Assembly (NCBI GenBank): GCA_910587715.1
Contig: CAJUMV010000003.1
Location: 1 to 64,000 of the forward strand
Length of the DNA stretch: 64,000 bases
DNA from: an uncultured Lachnospiraceae bacterium
GTDB taxonomy: Bacteria > Bacillota > Clostridia > Lachnospirales > Lachnospiraceae
Direction of reading: 5' to 3'
Position numbers and translations under genes: made by a program. Under the pieces are notes generated by a model. It was given only the letters and a program-made list of their open reading frames with translations. It made no database searches and was not told the origin of the DNA. How positions within the stretch are numbered: the first letter of the stretch is position 1; each line of letters starts with the position of its first letter. Below are positions 1-10,108 of the stretch, piece after piece.

Positions 1-936
1 GATATGGCGAAGAAGATTGAGGAGATGGGCGCTGATTCCATCTGTATCAAGGATATGGCTGGTCTGCTCGTTCCTTACCGCGCGGCTGAGCTTGTAAAGA
101 CCTTAAAGGAGAGCACGAAGCTGCCGATTCAGCTGCATACGCACTATACATCCGGCGTGGCTTCCATGACTTATCTGAAAGCGGTGGAAGCGGGCGTAGA
201 TGTCATCGACTGCGCAATTTCTCCTTTTGCGCTCGGTACTTCGCAGCCGGCGACAGAGGTTATGGTGGAGACTTTCAAAGGTACGCCTTACGATACCGGG
301 TATGACCAGAATATTCTGGCGGAGATTGCGGATTACTTCCGTCCTTACCGTGAAGAGTGTATCGAATCCGGTCTGATGAGCACGAAGGTGCTCGGCGTCA
401 ACATCAATACGCTGCGCTATCAGGTTCCCGGCGGTATGCTTTCCAACATGGTGAGTCAGCTGAAAGAGCAGAAGGCGGAGGATAAATATCAGGATGTGTT
501 GGAGGAGATTCCCAGAGTTCGTAAGGACTGCGGTGAGCCGCCTCTGGTTACGCCTTCCTCCCAGATTGTCGGCACACAGGCTGTATTCAACGTGCTGATG
601 GGCGAGAGATATAAGATGGCGACGGGCGAGTTCAAGGATCTGCTCCGCGGCAATTACGGACAGACGGTTAAGCCCATGAGTCAGGAAGTGATCGATAAGG
701 TTATTCCCGGCGAGCCGCGTTCCACCGCTCGTTCCGCTGAGGCGACCGGACACACTGAGCCGGAGCTTGCAGGTCTGGAAGCGGAGATGAAGGAGTGGAA
801 ACAGCAGGATGAGGACGTACTGTCCTACGCACTGTTCCCGCAGGTGGCGATCGACTTCTTCAAGTACCGTCAGGCACAGCAGGAGAAGGTTGACATGACA
901 CAGGCTGATACGAAGAACGGGGCATACCCTGTTTAA
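1..936 (+). CDS. oadA: Oxaloacetate decarboxylase alpha / pyruvate carboxylase carboxyltransferase subunit, 3' part
   Basis: The gene enters from the left edge; its start is outside the window. The visible part is the second half of a biotin-dependent carboxyltransferase TIM barrel: SICIKDMAGLL, then QLHTHYTSG, whose two histidines bind the catalytic metal, then the IDCAISPFALGTSQP stretch. The enzyme moves CO2 between carboxybiotin and pyruvate/oxaloacetate. The protein ends in an acidic tail (GAYPV) with no biotinyl AMKM domain, so the biotin carrier must be a separate protein, as in many clostridial OadA/PycB-type subunits. Decarboxylase and pyruvate carboxylase roles cannot be separated from this fragment. 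A clear terminator follows 28 bp later. Confidence 0.85.
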   Translation, partial: DMAKKIEEMGADSICIKDMAGLLVPYRAAELVKTLKESTKLPIQLHTHYTSGVASMTYLKAVEAGVDVIDCAISPFALGTSQPATEVMVETFKGTPYDTGYDQNILAEIADYFRPYREECIESGLMSTKVLGVNINTLRYQVPGGMLSNMVSQLKEQKAEDKYQDVLEEIPRVRKDCGEPPLVTPSSQIVGTQAVFNVLMGERYKMATGEFKDLLRGNYGQTVKPMSQEVIDKVIPGEPRSTARSAEATGHTEPELAGLEAEMKEWKQQDEDVLSYALFPQVAIDFFKYRQAQQEKVDMTQADTKNGAYPV

Positions 937-964
937 GCATTGAGCAGAGCAAAATAATAAAAAA

Positions 965-1007
965 GCATCCCTCCGAAAGTTTACTTTCGAGAGGGTGTTT
1001 TTTTATT
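965..1007 (+). terminator. Rho-independent terminator of the carboxyltransferase gene
   Basis: CATCCCTC / GAGGGTG stem extended by CGAAAGT/ACTTTCG around a short loop, followed by a run of seven T. Confidence 0.88.
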
Positions 1008-1018
1008 ATTTTATTCGG

Positions 1019-1069
1019 CGAAAGCCACACAACGAGGATTTGCGAAGCAAATTTGAGTGGTGGCTCTGC
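1019..1069. other. Nested inverted repeat in the intergenic region
   Basis: An outer AGCCAC/GTGGCT pair encloses an inner ATTTGC-GAA-GCAAAT hairpin. It lies between the terminator of the upstream gene and the promoter at 1135-1163, so it is probably not part of either transcript. No T run follows. It shares an AACGAG core with the flagellin leader at 47470, which may be chance. Confidence 0.35.
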
Positions 1070-1134
1070 GCAGTTTTGTGTATTTAGATGCTTAAAAAGG
1101 CTAAAAAACTCTGTATTTTCTCGATTTCTATGGC

Positions 1135-1163
1135 TTGTTGCGGACCGGTTTCTGTCTTATAAT
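1135..1163 (+). promoter_or_regulatory. Sigma-A-type promoter of the giant surface protein gene
   Basis: TTGTTG, 17-bp spacer, perfect TATAAT. The predicted start of transcription near 1170 leaves almost no leader for the ATG at 1181, which favours the GTG start at 1214. Confidence 0.6.
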
Positions 1164-1213
1164 GAAAATATTGGAATACTATGGCAGGTTTGATGAGGAA
1201 AAGGAGAGATATT

Positions 1214-4200
1214 GTGTTTAAGAGGATTTTGACAGTTACTTTGGCAGCCGTTTTGACTTTGGAAACCCCGCTGACGGCATACGCAGCGCAGACAGCTCCT
1301 GTGCAGATGGAGGAGAGCGTCGAAGGAATAGAAAAATCTGTGGAAGATATTGCTGAAAATGACGAAATAACAGGGGGAAAAACCGAAAATCCGTCAGAGG
1401 AAAAAACGTCCGAAAAAGCTGATGAATCTGAGAAAGATCCGGAAGAACCGGAGCAGCCTGAGGGGGGTGAGATACCTGATACAGGAGAAGAAGATTCTAA
1501 GAATCCCGACACAGGGGATGAGCCTTCGGATGATTCTGAGAATCCCGATACAGGGGATGAGTCTTCGGATGATTCTGAGAATCCCGACACAGGGGATGAA
1601 CCTTCGGATGATTTTGAGAATCCCGACATAGAAGATGAAATTTCCGATGAGCCTGTGGATAATGAACAGGAAGAAGACATTCCCCCTGTGGAGGCAGAGG
1701 AACCTGAGCAACCCGAGGAGACAGAAGTCACCGTCTCTGAGAACAGCGTGTCGGATAATGCGCTGTCTGCGACGGTTTTTTCCGTGCGCGCTTCCGAGGA
1801 AACCGTGACGGCGCTTTCTTTTGATGCGCTTTCCGGCGACGGCGTGCAGGTCACGCTGCCGGCAAAAACCGACGGCATAGATCATTATGTGTGGTACTCC
1901 TTTACCGCGCCTAAGGATGGAAGATATGCCTTTTATACCGAGGAGGCTTTTCCCTATGTCGCTTATTTCTATCTGTGTGCGGAGCCGGACAAGGATACGC
2001 GCATACGAAATGGGACACCGCAGAAAAGTCATTCGCTCTGTACCACGACGAACTATATGAATCAAGGAGAAACCCTGTACATAGGGGCTTATACGGTGGA
2101 AACAGACGAGGACCCCGTTTTTACCCTGCGGGCGGCAGAACAGACCCCGTTTACGAAAAACAACGACGGAACTTATACGGCGGCGCTGCCGGACGGGGAT
2201 TCGATTACTTTGAAGACGAGAACGGGAAAAAGCCGTTTTCAGGTAGAGATGGTGACGACAACTAGGCCGCAGTGTAATCTGATTCCTTACTACTGTCCGG
2301 CGGATCATTCGGAGGGCGATCAATATAGTGGTAATAAGGCGGATACGAGCATGCAGGGATCAACGGCGTGCACAAGTGCGCTTCCCGGGGGAAGCTATGA
2401 TGTGGCATTTATGGTTACCCGCGGTACATCTGAGAATCGGTTTGCGGCGCTTCTCACCGGCATGGACCCGTTTGTCATAGAAGGGGCGAACAGTGAGGAC
2501 ATCATGTATGTGCATGATGTCGTGTGCGAGGAGAGCGCGATTGCGCTGGATATGGAGTCTCTGGTGCGGGACAGCAATGACATGGAAGTCTGGTGCCATG
2601 CTGCGGACAGCGGCGAAAAGATAGGAAATGAGATTACGGTCAATCCGTGGAGGACTTACAGATTTGAGGAACTGGAAGCCGGGACAGAATACCGGTTTGA
2701 TATTCGTGACGCGGACGAAGACAGGATACTGAAATCGCTGACTTACAGCACGAAGGCGGCGAGTGTACAGATCGAGGATGCCACAGCGGAGATTTCGGAT
2801 GATTTTTCCAAACTGACGATCAAAGTAAAGACCTCCTGGCAGGGAACGGAAGGCGAGGGGAAGATTCGCTGGAAACTGACGGATTCCCTTGGACGGGTGC
2901 ACGAGGACGACTACGGGACGATCGATCTTAGCGAGAAGGATGCGCAGGGATATTTTACGAAGGAAATCGATGCTGCCATAGACAAGATCTGTCTGACGGC
3001 GGGGGCGGAATATTCCATACAGGTCAGTATGCAATTTACGTCGGAACAGAAAACGGTGTTCACGACGACAAAGGTGGTTACGGTCAAGGTGCCGGAGCAG
3101 GCTTCTGTAAAAGAGTCGGATATCACTTTTGAGGTCAGGCAGGCAGAACGGGATGATGCCGGCAAACCGCAGGTCGATTTAACCGTGAAAGTGCAGGGAC
3201 TTGCGGAAGCTTCTAAAGCGTGTTATTTTTTCCGGTCCGTGCAGGCAGAAGGGGAAGAATATTCGGGAAGAACTCTGTTGTTGGAGGCGGGAGAAGCGAA
3301 AGATACAGTTACCCTGTGGACGACGGCATTGGGCATGGAGTATGAGTTTATCCTGTCTGTGGGCGGCAGTACGAAAAAGGTGACTCTCCCTATCGAAAAT
3401 GAACTTGGCGTGGGTCTGAAGCGGGTGGAGAAAGCGACGGATGAAACAGGGGCGTTTCATTTTGTGCGTACCTATGAGATCGACGGGAAGGAGGACCTGA
3501 CAGGCACTTATTATCTACAGTTACAGGCGCTTCCACTCACACCCGGCAGCAGTGTACTGCCTTATGAGAACATAGGGAAAGCGGTGGAGTTAACTCAGGC
3601 GAACGGCTATCAGGCGACGGTTTCCACGCTGGATGCCGGCTGGGTGCCGCAGCAGGATATCGATTACAGCCTGCGTATCGTGTTGAGCAGGACAGAAAAC
3701 ATCAGCTACGACGTGAATCTGCTGGCTGTGGCTTATGACAACCTTCACACCGGAAAACCGCATTTTATATTGGAGAAACTGAGCAATTATGCCTATACGT
3801 CCCAGAGTTATCAGGTGAGCCTTGCGGAAGCGGATGCAAAGGCTTTGGGAGCGCATGGGCTGCGTGTTCCCATATATTGTTATCTTCGGGAAGCGGGCAG
3901 GCAGACTTACACGCAAATTGTTAAGAATCAACAATTGCAACCGAAAGAAGACGGCAATGAAGATTATAGTACAATAGTGACGTTTTCCGGGCTGAAGGCG
4001 GATACGGAATATGAGTTTTCCCTGCGGGATCATAGCGGGGAGACGGCTTATGCGACGGATGTGTTCCGGACGGTGAAAGATACCCGGGCTGTGACGATCT
4101 CAAAGACGGAAGTTTATGTGGATCGGGTGAAGCTTTACTATACCCTGAGCGGGTTTGACAAGTATACACAGGATTATGTGGTGTGCTATTACAGACGGGC

Positions 4201-7200
4201 GGGCGTTTCCGGAGCATGGAAGTCGAACAACGCATGGCCTGCAAAGAAAGACGACTATTTTACACTGTCGGGTTTGAAAGAAAACACGGCATATGAGTAT
4301 TTGATCGGTATTGGGAAACAAAGTGAAGATGTTCCTTATCTGACACATACGGTGAGAGGTACGGTTACGACAAGAATTGACACGCGGCGCATCGAGGTCA
4401 GCGCAAAGACCCGTATGACGTCTGCCGAGATCACTTATCAAATGTTTAACATGGATGTGACCGGCAACAATATCGTAACATTCTTCTGGCGCGAGAAGGG
4501 ACAGGAGCAATGGAAAAAGGAGGCGGAGGAGCAGTATTTTACGAACGAGGAGAGGAAGACTCTTTCGCTGAGCGGACTGAAGGAAAATACGGTCTATGAG
4601 TATCGGGTCGGGTTCACGAAACCCTGGTCTGTACCGACGGATGATTTGATGCACGTCGCGGAGGGAACATTTCAGACGGTGGAGGATCGGCGGACGGTGG
4701 AAATCGTTCCAGAGGTGAAAGCCTATTCCGCGAAGATACGTTATACGTTAAGCGAAATGAAAGGGGCGGATGACGGCTGGTTCGTATGCTATCTGAAAAA
4801 GGCTTCCGATGCAGAAAACGGCGCAGGAAAAATGGTGTATACGGCAAAGACGGGAGAAGATGCGGCGGAAGATACCTTTAAGCTTGAGGAACTGGAGGAG
4901 GAGACGGCTTACGAGTTGACTGCGGGTTTTGGTACGGAAGAAAATGCCGCCGCAGACAGTTTAAAGCGTGCAAAAACATTTCCGTTTACGACCAATCCTG
5001 ACAGCCGCAGCCTGTCAGAGGCGAAGGCGGAAGTTACGGATGCAAATGTCACTCTGCAGGTAAAGTTTGCCGGGAATCTGGAGAAACACGCTTCTTATGT
5101 CCATTTTTTCTATCGTGAGAAAGGACAGACAGCATATGAAAAGACCGGTCGTATCGTAAACGTGAGCGGCGTAGAGGAGGAAACCGTTGCGGTGACGTTC
5201 AGTGCTATGTCGCTGTTAAAAGAGACGGAGTATGAGTTTGCGGCGGTCATGACCAATGATGGGACGTGTGAGAAACCGGAAGATGTGACAAGAGACGCTT
5301 ATAAGGCTTTTGGCAGCTTTATTACGGCGGAGGCGGTGAAGCCTGTCAAACTGATCATATCGCAGGAACAGCTATATTTGAACGCGAATGCGTTATATAA
5401 AAATGAAAAAGGCGTTGGCTTTGATTATTTGAATGTGAAGTGGGAGCCGCTTGAGGCGGATGCCGATCTGGTCTGGAAAAGCAGCGATGAGGCGGTTGTC
5501 ACAGTGACAGAGGATGGTAAAGTGTCCGCCGCGGCGGCAGGCAAAGCTACGATTACTGCCACATCCATTTATGACAGGGATGTGTCTGTTTCCTGTGAGG
5601 TGACGGTTGGCGATTATCTGATCGGCAGGAAAGGCGCGGACGGCAGCATCTCTCCCGTGGAGGATGCGAGGCTGACTGCGGCAAGGGGCGTCTCCTGCGA
5701 GGGTTATGTCCTCTGCAAAGCAGCGAATGGAAATCTCACGGAGGTTTTGGCTTCAGAGATCATTTCGCGTAATGAATCGATTGCACAGTGGGCGGATGGT
5801 GTGATCGAGACAAAGCGTGCGGGCGAAACCAAACTGGTGTTCACGTCGGAGGCAGACCGGGTGCAGGCTTTCCTGACGGTTTCTGTGCAGCCTTCCACCG
5901 GCAAGGGTTTTGCAATCACAGGATTTCGATCGAATTATGATTCCGGGCGCTCTTATCAGGCGTTGAGGGCGGAGGAGAAGGACGCCGGGGGGCGTGAGCA
6001 GTATACGATGGCATATTCATCGGGAAAGAATATTTCTTACACCGCATTGGGGGAGATTATGCCTTCCCGTCCCGGGTTTGACAGCGGAGACTTCAATTGG
6101 AGCATTGATCAGTCCGATGTGGCGACAGTGGACGGGAGTGGGAAGGTGAAACCCCTGAAAGCAGGCGATGCCGTGCTTCGCGTGGTGCCGAAAAACGCGG
6201 ATGAAGATGCGCTCTACAAGACGCAGGTCTGCGAGATCGCGCTGCATATCAAGGAATTGCCGCCACAGGGGAAAAGCAGCTTATTCTATGCGCTGGAAAA
6301 TACCCATAAAAAGCTGGGCGATGTAAAATTCCCCGAGGATTGGGCAGGGTGGAAATGGCAATCCCCCGACACACCCCTTGTAATCAACGGGGAGAACAGA
6401 CAGTCTTATTCGTTTCCGGCAGTTTATACAGGAGATACTTATTATCCGCATGAAAGGCTCGTCAGTGTGCAGATCGGCAGGGTGACGGGAATTACAGCCT
6501 ATGAGAAGGAGGACGGAAATCACAACAACGTGCTGGAGGTGGGAACTGCGGACGGTGAGGGAAATCCGACCGAAGGCTCCGACTCCCTGACGCTGTGCGT
6601 AGATTCCCTTTTCCGAGGGGACATCAATCGCAGGGAGAGCCTGAACTATACGTGGAAGGTGGAAGTGAATCAACCGACAGGGCTTGTCCTGAAAGAAGGG
6701 GAGTTCAGACTGGCGGCTGATGGACGGCTGCAGAAGACCTTTACCGTGACGGCGGTGAAAAAAGGTAACTATACCCTGACACCTGTTATTAAAGTGACGG
6801 ATCCCAAGACGAAGCGGGAGAAGGTGCTGGCAAAGACCAGTTTTAAGATTAAGGCTGTGGAGGAAAAGCAGGCGTATGTTACGCTAGTGCCTGAGGAGAC
6901 CGTAGGTGTTCAGGTGGAAGAAGGCGGAAGGATCGTGGCGTATGTTGACGGGGATGTCAAAAGCCTGCGCATCGGGACAAAGCTCCTTGACAGAATGGGG
7001 ACGGAGACGGTTTTTGATAAGCTGAAACTTGCATGGAGCGTATCTGATAAAAAGGTCGCCACGGTGCAAGCGTCCAAGGATACGCACTCGGCGGAGGTAA
7101 AATTCGTCGGGGAGGGGCATGTGATCCTGACGGCGAAGGCGAAAGATAAGGCGGGTCATACCGCGACGGCACAGATCGAGATCAGAAACCGTGCGCCGAG

Positions 7201-9277
7201 AGTCAGTGTTTCTAAGGTGACAGTCAATCCGGGATATGACTTTGACAGCGCGGAAGGAAGACGGCTTGCCTTTGAGAACGGCGGGGCGGTGGAGGTCGTG
7301 CCTGTTTACGGCGTGGAGAAACATAATACGGTCAGACTTTGGATGAGCGATAAAAAGACGCTGGAGACCGACCTGGAGTTGGTTGAATATGAGGATGGCG
7401 GCAAATACAGCTATCTGATCTGTCCGACAGAATCTGTGGAAGAAAAGACCTATGACTGTTATCTGGGCGTGGAGAGTCCGGGTCTGCTTGCCGAACCCTT
7501 TTTCCATGCGCTCAAAGTGACGGTGAAGACGAAACAGCCGCAGGCGACGGTAAAGTCAGTGCGGGCGGCAAATCTCTTTTACCGTACCGATTCCGCGTCC
7601 GTGGATATCAGTACCGCCGAAAAGGGCGTTGTGATCGAAGCTGTGAAATGGATCGACAGTGCGGAGGGAGAAGGAAACGGCTTTGCTTCCGAGCCGTCAG
7701 AGTATCCGTTTGACACGACGAAGAAGGCTGGCAATGTGGAACGCCTGTATTTTGCGCAGGAAGACATCCGGCTTACGGACAAGAAAAAACCGGCGGAGCC
7801 GGGAATCGTATCGGGTAAAATAGAAATCAGGTATGCGGGCTACAAAGAGACAGTCGAAAAGCCGGTTTCTCTCAAGTGGAATTACAAAAAGCCGACGATT
7901 GTGGTCAAAGAGAAGCAAGCCACATTGATCCCGTCTCTGGACGGTCATATAAAAGGCAGTTTTGACCTGTATAATGAGGAAAATAAGAAGCTGTTAAACA
8001 GAAGTAACGTAGAAGGGTATGACCCTCGAATCTGTTATAGTGAGTTGACTTTCCAGAACAAGGATGTGCGCAAATCCGGCTACAGGGATTACACCTATGT
8101 GGGAAGCAAGACGAAGGGCAGCGAGAAGCTTACTATGACCATCGATTCCGACTACTGGAGGGAGCCTTTGTCTGCCGTGCATACCATAAAGTTTGCTAAT
8201 CCCACGCCTTATCTGACGAAGACGAAGCTGGTTATCAATACGAGGTATGTGAGCACGGCGTACACGGATATTGAGCTGAAAAGCGCCTACACGGCGGCGC
8301 TCTCCTGTGACGATATCGTGATTGAAGGGAAAAATGCGAAATCACAGGCGTTATTGGATGAAGACATTCTGGAGATGGAGCAGGCGAGCAAGGGCAGCAA
8401 CCGCATTGTGGTGCGGGCAAACAGGGCGCAGACCATGAAAAAGGACTTCAAAAACGGTACTTATGACTTTAAGGTGACTCCCTGCTTTAAGGATGCTTCC
8501 GGAAACCGGATCAAGGGAAAGACGCTGACCTTAAAGATCCAGGCGACAAACAAGGCGGTCACCGCGAAGGTGAAGCTGTCCGGGAGTCTGGATCTTGCGA
8601 AAAAGCCGGATAAACCGGAGGGAACAGACACCGTCAAAAATTATGTGGAAGTCAGGATTACCCCGCAGAACGTAGGGGATGATTATGCGTATGACAACAA
8701 GTACGGGCTTTCGCTGACAGGGGAATACAGCAATTATTTTCAAATATGGTATTATAGTAGTATACCGGGAAGGTACCAAATAAGAATTAAAGAGAATCAG
8801 GAGAGCAAAATGAAGGCGGGACAGCGTTACCGGCTGGCAATCCGCTTTACGCTGAAGCTGGAAAACGGTGACACGGTTCAGGTACAGTCTCCGACCTTTA
8901 CCATCCGCCCTAAACAGTCCGTGCCGAAGGTCATTGTGCATGGCAATTCACAGACGCTGTATGCGGGGAATGACGCCCTGGTGAGAACCTGCGGCTTCGA
9001 GCTGCCGGAGGGAACGGGCTATCGGGTGAAGAGCATTTCCGGCGGCATAGACTGTAATAAGGACGGGAAGCAGGATATCGCGCTTTCATGGATGAAGACG
9101 GCTTCTACAGACCATTACGTTTCGGCGGAACTGAAACTTGTGGACAGGGACGGCGCGCTGACGGTGGGCGGCATGAAGGGAAAAACCTACACGATTCCCG
9201 TCACAATCACACTGGAGGGCAGGGACGGTCTTGCAAAGGATGTAAAGACAAGCATTAAGGTGATTGTGCGGCGGTAG
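1214..9277 (+). CDS. Giant secreted protein with acidic repeats, Fn3-like and Ig-like (Big_2) domains
   Basis: About 2,687 residues. The chosen GTG start has an AAGGAG site 7 bp upstream; the in-frame ATG at 1181 has none. A signal peptide (basic FKR, hydrophobic TVTLAAVLTLE, cleavage near TAYA-A) is followed by an acidic Pro/Asp/Glu/Ser region with 13-residue repeats. Then come several Fn3-like units sharing the phrase KENTxYEYxxGF (about residues 950-1370), and a Big_2-like domain near residues 1370-1470 (VWKSSDEAVVTV, GKVSAAAAGKATITA) with a further bacterial Ig-like unit near 1620. The rest is beta-rich and unassigned. No LPXTG motif or SLH domain is visible at the C terminus (ends KVIVRR), so the mode of wall attachment is unclear. 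It is probably an adhesin-like or structural surface protein. A lone gene with its own promoter and terminator. Confidence 0.8.
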   Translation: MFKRILTVTLAAVLTLETPLTAYAAQTAPVQMEESVEGIEKSVEDIAENDEITGGKTENPSEEKTSEKADESEKDPEEPEQPEGGEIPDTGEEDSKNPDTGDEPSDDSENPDTGDESSDDSENPDTGDEPSDDFENPDIEDEISDEPVDNEQEEDIPPVEAEEPEQPEETEVTVSENSVSDNALSATVFSVRASEETVTALSFDALSGDGVQVTLPAKTDGIDHYVWYSFTAPKDGRYAFYTEEAFPYVAYFYLCAEPDKDTRIRNGTPQKSHSLCTTTNYMNQGETLYIGAYTVETDEDPVFTLRAAEQTPFTKNNDGTYTAALPDGDSITLKTRTGKSRFQVEMVTTTRPQCNLIPYYCPADHSEGDQYSGNKADTSMQGSTACTSALPGGSYDVAFMVTRGTSENRFAALLTGMDPFVIEGANSEDIMYVHDVVCEESAIALDMESLVRDSNDMEVWCHAADSGEKIGNEITVNPWRTYRFEELEAGTEYRFDIRDADEDRILKSLTYSTKAASVQIEDATAEISDDFSKLTIKVKTSWQGTEGEGKIRWKLTDSLGRVHEDDYGTIDLSEKDAQGYFTKEIDAAIDKICLTAGAEYSIQVSMQFTSEQKTVFTTTKVVTVKVPEQASVKESDITFEVRQAERDDAGKPQVDLTVKVQGLAEASKACYFFRSVQAEGEEYSGRTLLLEAGEAKDTVTLWTTALGMEYEFILSVGGSTKKVTLPIENELGVGLKRVEKATDETGAFHFVRTYEIDGKEDLTGTYYLQLQALPLTPGSSVLPYENIGKAVELTQANGYQATVSTLDAGWVPQQDIDYSLRIVLSRTENISYDVNLLAVAYDNLHTGKPHFILEKLSNYAYTSQSYQVSLAEADAKALGAHGLRVPIYCYLREAGRQTYTQIVKNQQLQPKEDGNEDYSTIVTFSGLKADTEYEFSLRDHSGETAYATDVFRTVKDTRAVTISKTEVYVDRVKLYYTLSGFDKYTQDYVVCYYRRAGVSGAWKSNNAWPAKKDDYFTLSGLKENTAYEYLIGIGKQSEDVPYLTHTVRGTVTTRIDTRRIEVSAKTRMTSAEITYQMFNMDVTGNNIVTFFWREKGQEQWKKEAEEQYFTNEERKTLSLSGLKENTVYEYRVGFTKPWSVPTDDLMHVAEGTFQTVEDRRTVEIVPEVKAYSAKIRYTLSEMKGADDGWFVCYLKKASDAENGAGKMVYTAKTGEDAAEDTFKLEELEEETAYELTAGFGTEENAAADSLKRAKTFPFTTNPDSRSLSEAKAEVTDANVTLQVKFAGNLEKHASYVHFFYREKGQTAYEKTGRIVNVSGVEEETVAVTFSAMSLLKETEYEFAAVMTNDGTCEKPEDVTRDAYKAFGSFITAEAVKPVKLIISQEQLYLNANALYKNEKGVGFDYLNVKWEPLEADADLVWKSSDEAVVTVTEDGKVSAAAAGKATITATSIYDRDVSVSCEVTVGDYLIGRKGADGSISPVEDARLTAARGVSCEGYVLCKAANGNLTEVLASEIISRNESIAQWADGVIETKRAGETKLVFTSEADRVQAFLTVSVQPSTGKGFAITGFRSNYDSGRSYQALRAEEKDAGGREQYTMAYSSGKNISYTALGEIMPSRPGFDSGDFNWSIDQSDVATVDGSGKVKPLKAGDAVLRVVPKNADEDALYKTQVCEIALHIKELPPQGKSSLFYALENTHKKLGDVKFPEDWAGWKWQSPDTPLVINGENRQSYSFPAVYTGDTYYPHERLVSVQIGRVTGITAYEKEDGNHNNVLEVGTADGEGNPTEGSDSLTLCVDSLFRGDINRRESLNYTWKVEVNQPTGLVLKEGEFRLAADGRLQKTFTVTAVKKGNYTLTPVIKVTDPKTKREKVLAKTSFKIKAVEEKQAYVTLVPEETVGVQVEEGGRIVAYVDGDVKSLRIGTKLLDRMGTETVFDKLKLAWSVSDKKVATVQASKDTHSAEVKFVGEGHVILTAKAKDKAGHTATAQIEIRNRAPRVSVSKVTVNPGYDFDSAEGRRLAFENGGAVEVVPVYGVEKHNTVRLWMSDKKTLETDLELVEYEDGGKYSYLICPTESVEEKTYDCYLGVESPGLLAEPFFHALKVTVKTKQPQATVKSVRAANLFYRTDSASVDISTAEKGVVIEAVKWIDSAEGEGNGFASEPSEYPFDTTKKAGNVERLYFAQEDIRLTDKKKPAEPGIVSGKIEIRYAGYKETVEKPVSLKWNYKKPTIVVKEKQATLIPSLDGHIKGSFDLYNEENKKLLNRSNVEGYDPRICYSELTFQNKDVRKSGYRDYTYVGSKTKGSEKLTMTIDSDYWREPLSAVHTIKFANPTPYLTKTKLVINTRYVSTAYTDIELKSAYTAALSCDDIVIEGKNAKSQALLDEDILEMEQASKGSNRIVVRANRAQTMKKDFKNGTYDFKVTPCFKDASGNRIKGKTLTLKIQATNKAVTAKVKLSGSLDLAKKPDKPEGTDTVKNYVEVRITPQNVGDDYAYDNKYGLSLTGEYSNYFQIWYYSSIPGRYQIRIKENQESKMKAGQRYRLAIRFTLKLENGDTVQVQSPTFTIRPKQSVPKVIVHGNSQTLYAGNDALVRTCGFELPEGTGYRVKSISGGIDCNKDGKQDIALSWMKTASTDHYVSAELKLVDRDGALTVGGMKGKTYTIPVTITLEGRDGLAKDVKTSIKVIVRR
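1493..1648 (+). repeat. Four tandem 39-bp repeats in the surface protein gene
   Basis: Units start at 1493, 1532, 1571 and 1610. Each encodes 13 residues of the form DSENPDTGDEPSD; the first three are nearly identical and the fourth has diverged (NPDIEDEISD). The length is a multiple of three, so copy-number change by slippage would keep the frame and change the length of the acidic stalk. Confidence 0.92.
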
Positions 9278-9325
9278 ATGCAGTTTATACGCGGAGCAAA
9301 ACAGAACAAAAAATAACAATAGAAA

Positions 9326-9361
9326 GACAGTCTCATGAAATCTTTTCTGAGGCTGTTTTTC
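9326..9361 (+). terminator. Terminator after the surface protein gene
   Basis: ACAGTCTCA / TGAGGCTGT stem with one G-T wobble, followed by five T. Confidence 0.75.
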
Positions 9362-9446
9362 TGTTGTCCTGCCTGACGGAAGTCTGTGGTGTTTACATAG
9401 AATATTACAAGAATGAAAAGGTTTTGACATTTTCTGTAAAAAGGGG

Positions 9447-9475
9447 TTGACGAAGGTTACATAATATATTATAAT
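9447..9475 (+). promoter_or_regulatory. Promoter of the TetR/RpiR genes
   Basis: TTGACG, 17-bp spacer, TATAAT; close to the sigma-A consensus. Confidence 0.8.
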
Positions 9476-9486
9476 AACATACGTTA
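9475..9486. promoter_or_regulatory. Possible TetR operator
   Basis: A short dyad TAAC-ATAC-GTTA overlaps the end of the -10 box and the likely transcription start, a usual place for an autoregulatory TetR site. The dyad is only 4+4 bp, so the call is tentative. Confidence 0.3.
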
Positions 9487-9535
9487 CTAAAAGAAGCTGT
9501 AAAAAGCTACAAGAGAGCAGGAGAGGTACATTCTT

Positions 9536-10087
9536 ATGGCAAGAAAAGAGACGATTACAAAAAACGACATATTGAACGCTGCTTTTGAGATGGCGCGGAC
9601 GGAAGGTTCCACGCAGGTGAGCGCGAGAACGCTGGCGGCGAAGGCGGGATGCTCCACACAGCCGATTTTCCGTGTTTATAAAAATATGGAGGAGCTGGGA
9701 GACGATCTGTTTGTGAAGGCGATGGAATTTTTCAGCGCTTATTATGAGGCGTTTCCGAAGCTGAACAATACGCCTTTTGTTAATCTGGGACTTGCTTATA
9801 TCCGCTTTTCACAGGAGGAGCAGAATTTATTTCGTCTGTTATTTTTATCGGAGAATCGACACGGAAAGAGTCTCTATGATATGCTGAACGGCAAAAACGG
9901 CGCGGTGGTGCGTGAGATCAACAGTGCAAAGATTTTCGGCTGTAAAGACCCCAGCGGGATGTTTATGAAGATGTGGATCTTTATCCACGGCGCGGCTTGC
10001 ATGACTCTGACAGGAGATTATGATCTGCAGGAGGAGGACACCATCAAGCTGCTGGAGGAATCCTACAACGCATTTCAGGCAATTTAA
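9536..10087 (+). CDS. TetR/AcrR family transcriptional regulator
   Basis: 183 residues, the usual TetR length. The N-terminal helix-turn-helix covers about residues 8-50 (TKNDILNAAFEMARTEGS, then SARTLAAKAGCSTQPIFRVYKN). The remainder is a helical ligand-binding and dimerisation domain that gives no hint of the ligand. The start has a GGAGAGG site at good distance. It leads a short regulatory run, 21 bp ahead of an RpiR-type gene, and a dyad overlapping the promoter suggests autoregulation. The target genes are not evident from the sequence. Confidence 0.85.
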   Translation: MARKETITKNDILNAAFEMARTEGSTQVSARTLAAKAGCSTQPIFRVYKNMEELGDDLFVKAMEFFSAYYEAFPKLNNTPFVNLGLAYIRFSQEEQNLFRLLFLSENRHGKSLYDMLNGKNGAVVREINSAKIFGCKDPSGMFMKMWIFIHGAACMTLTGDYDLQEEDTIKLLEESYNAFQAI

Positions 10088-10108
10088 CAAAGCGAAAAGG
10101 GTTTGACG

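Noticed and set aside
1084..1878. Long minus-strand Ser-rich frame
   Set aside because: Antisense shadow of the acidic repeat region; no ribosome site, no signal peptide, and the plus frame has a clear promoter and start.
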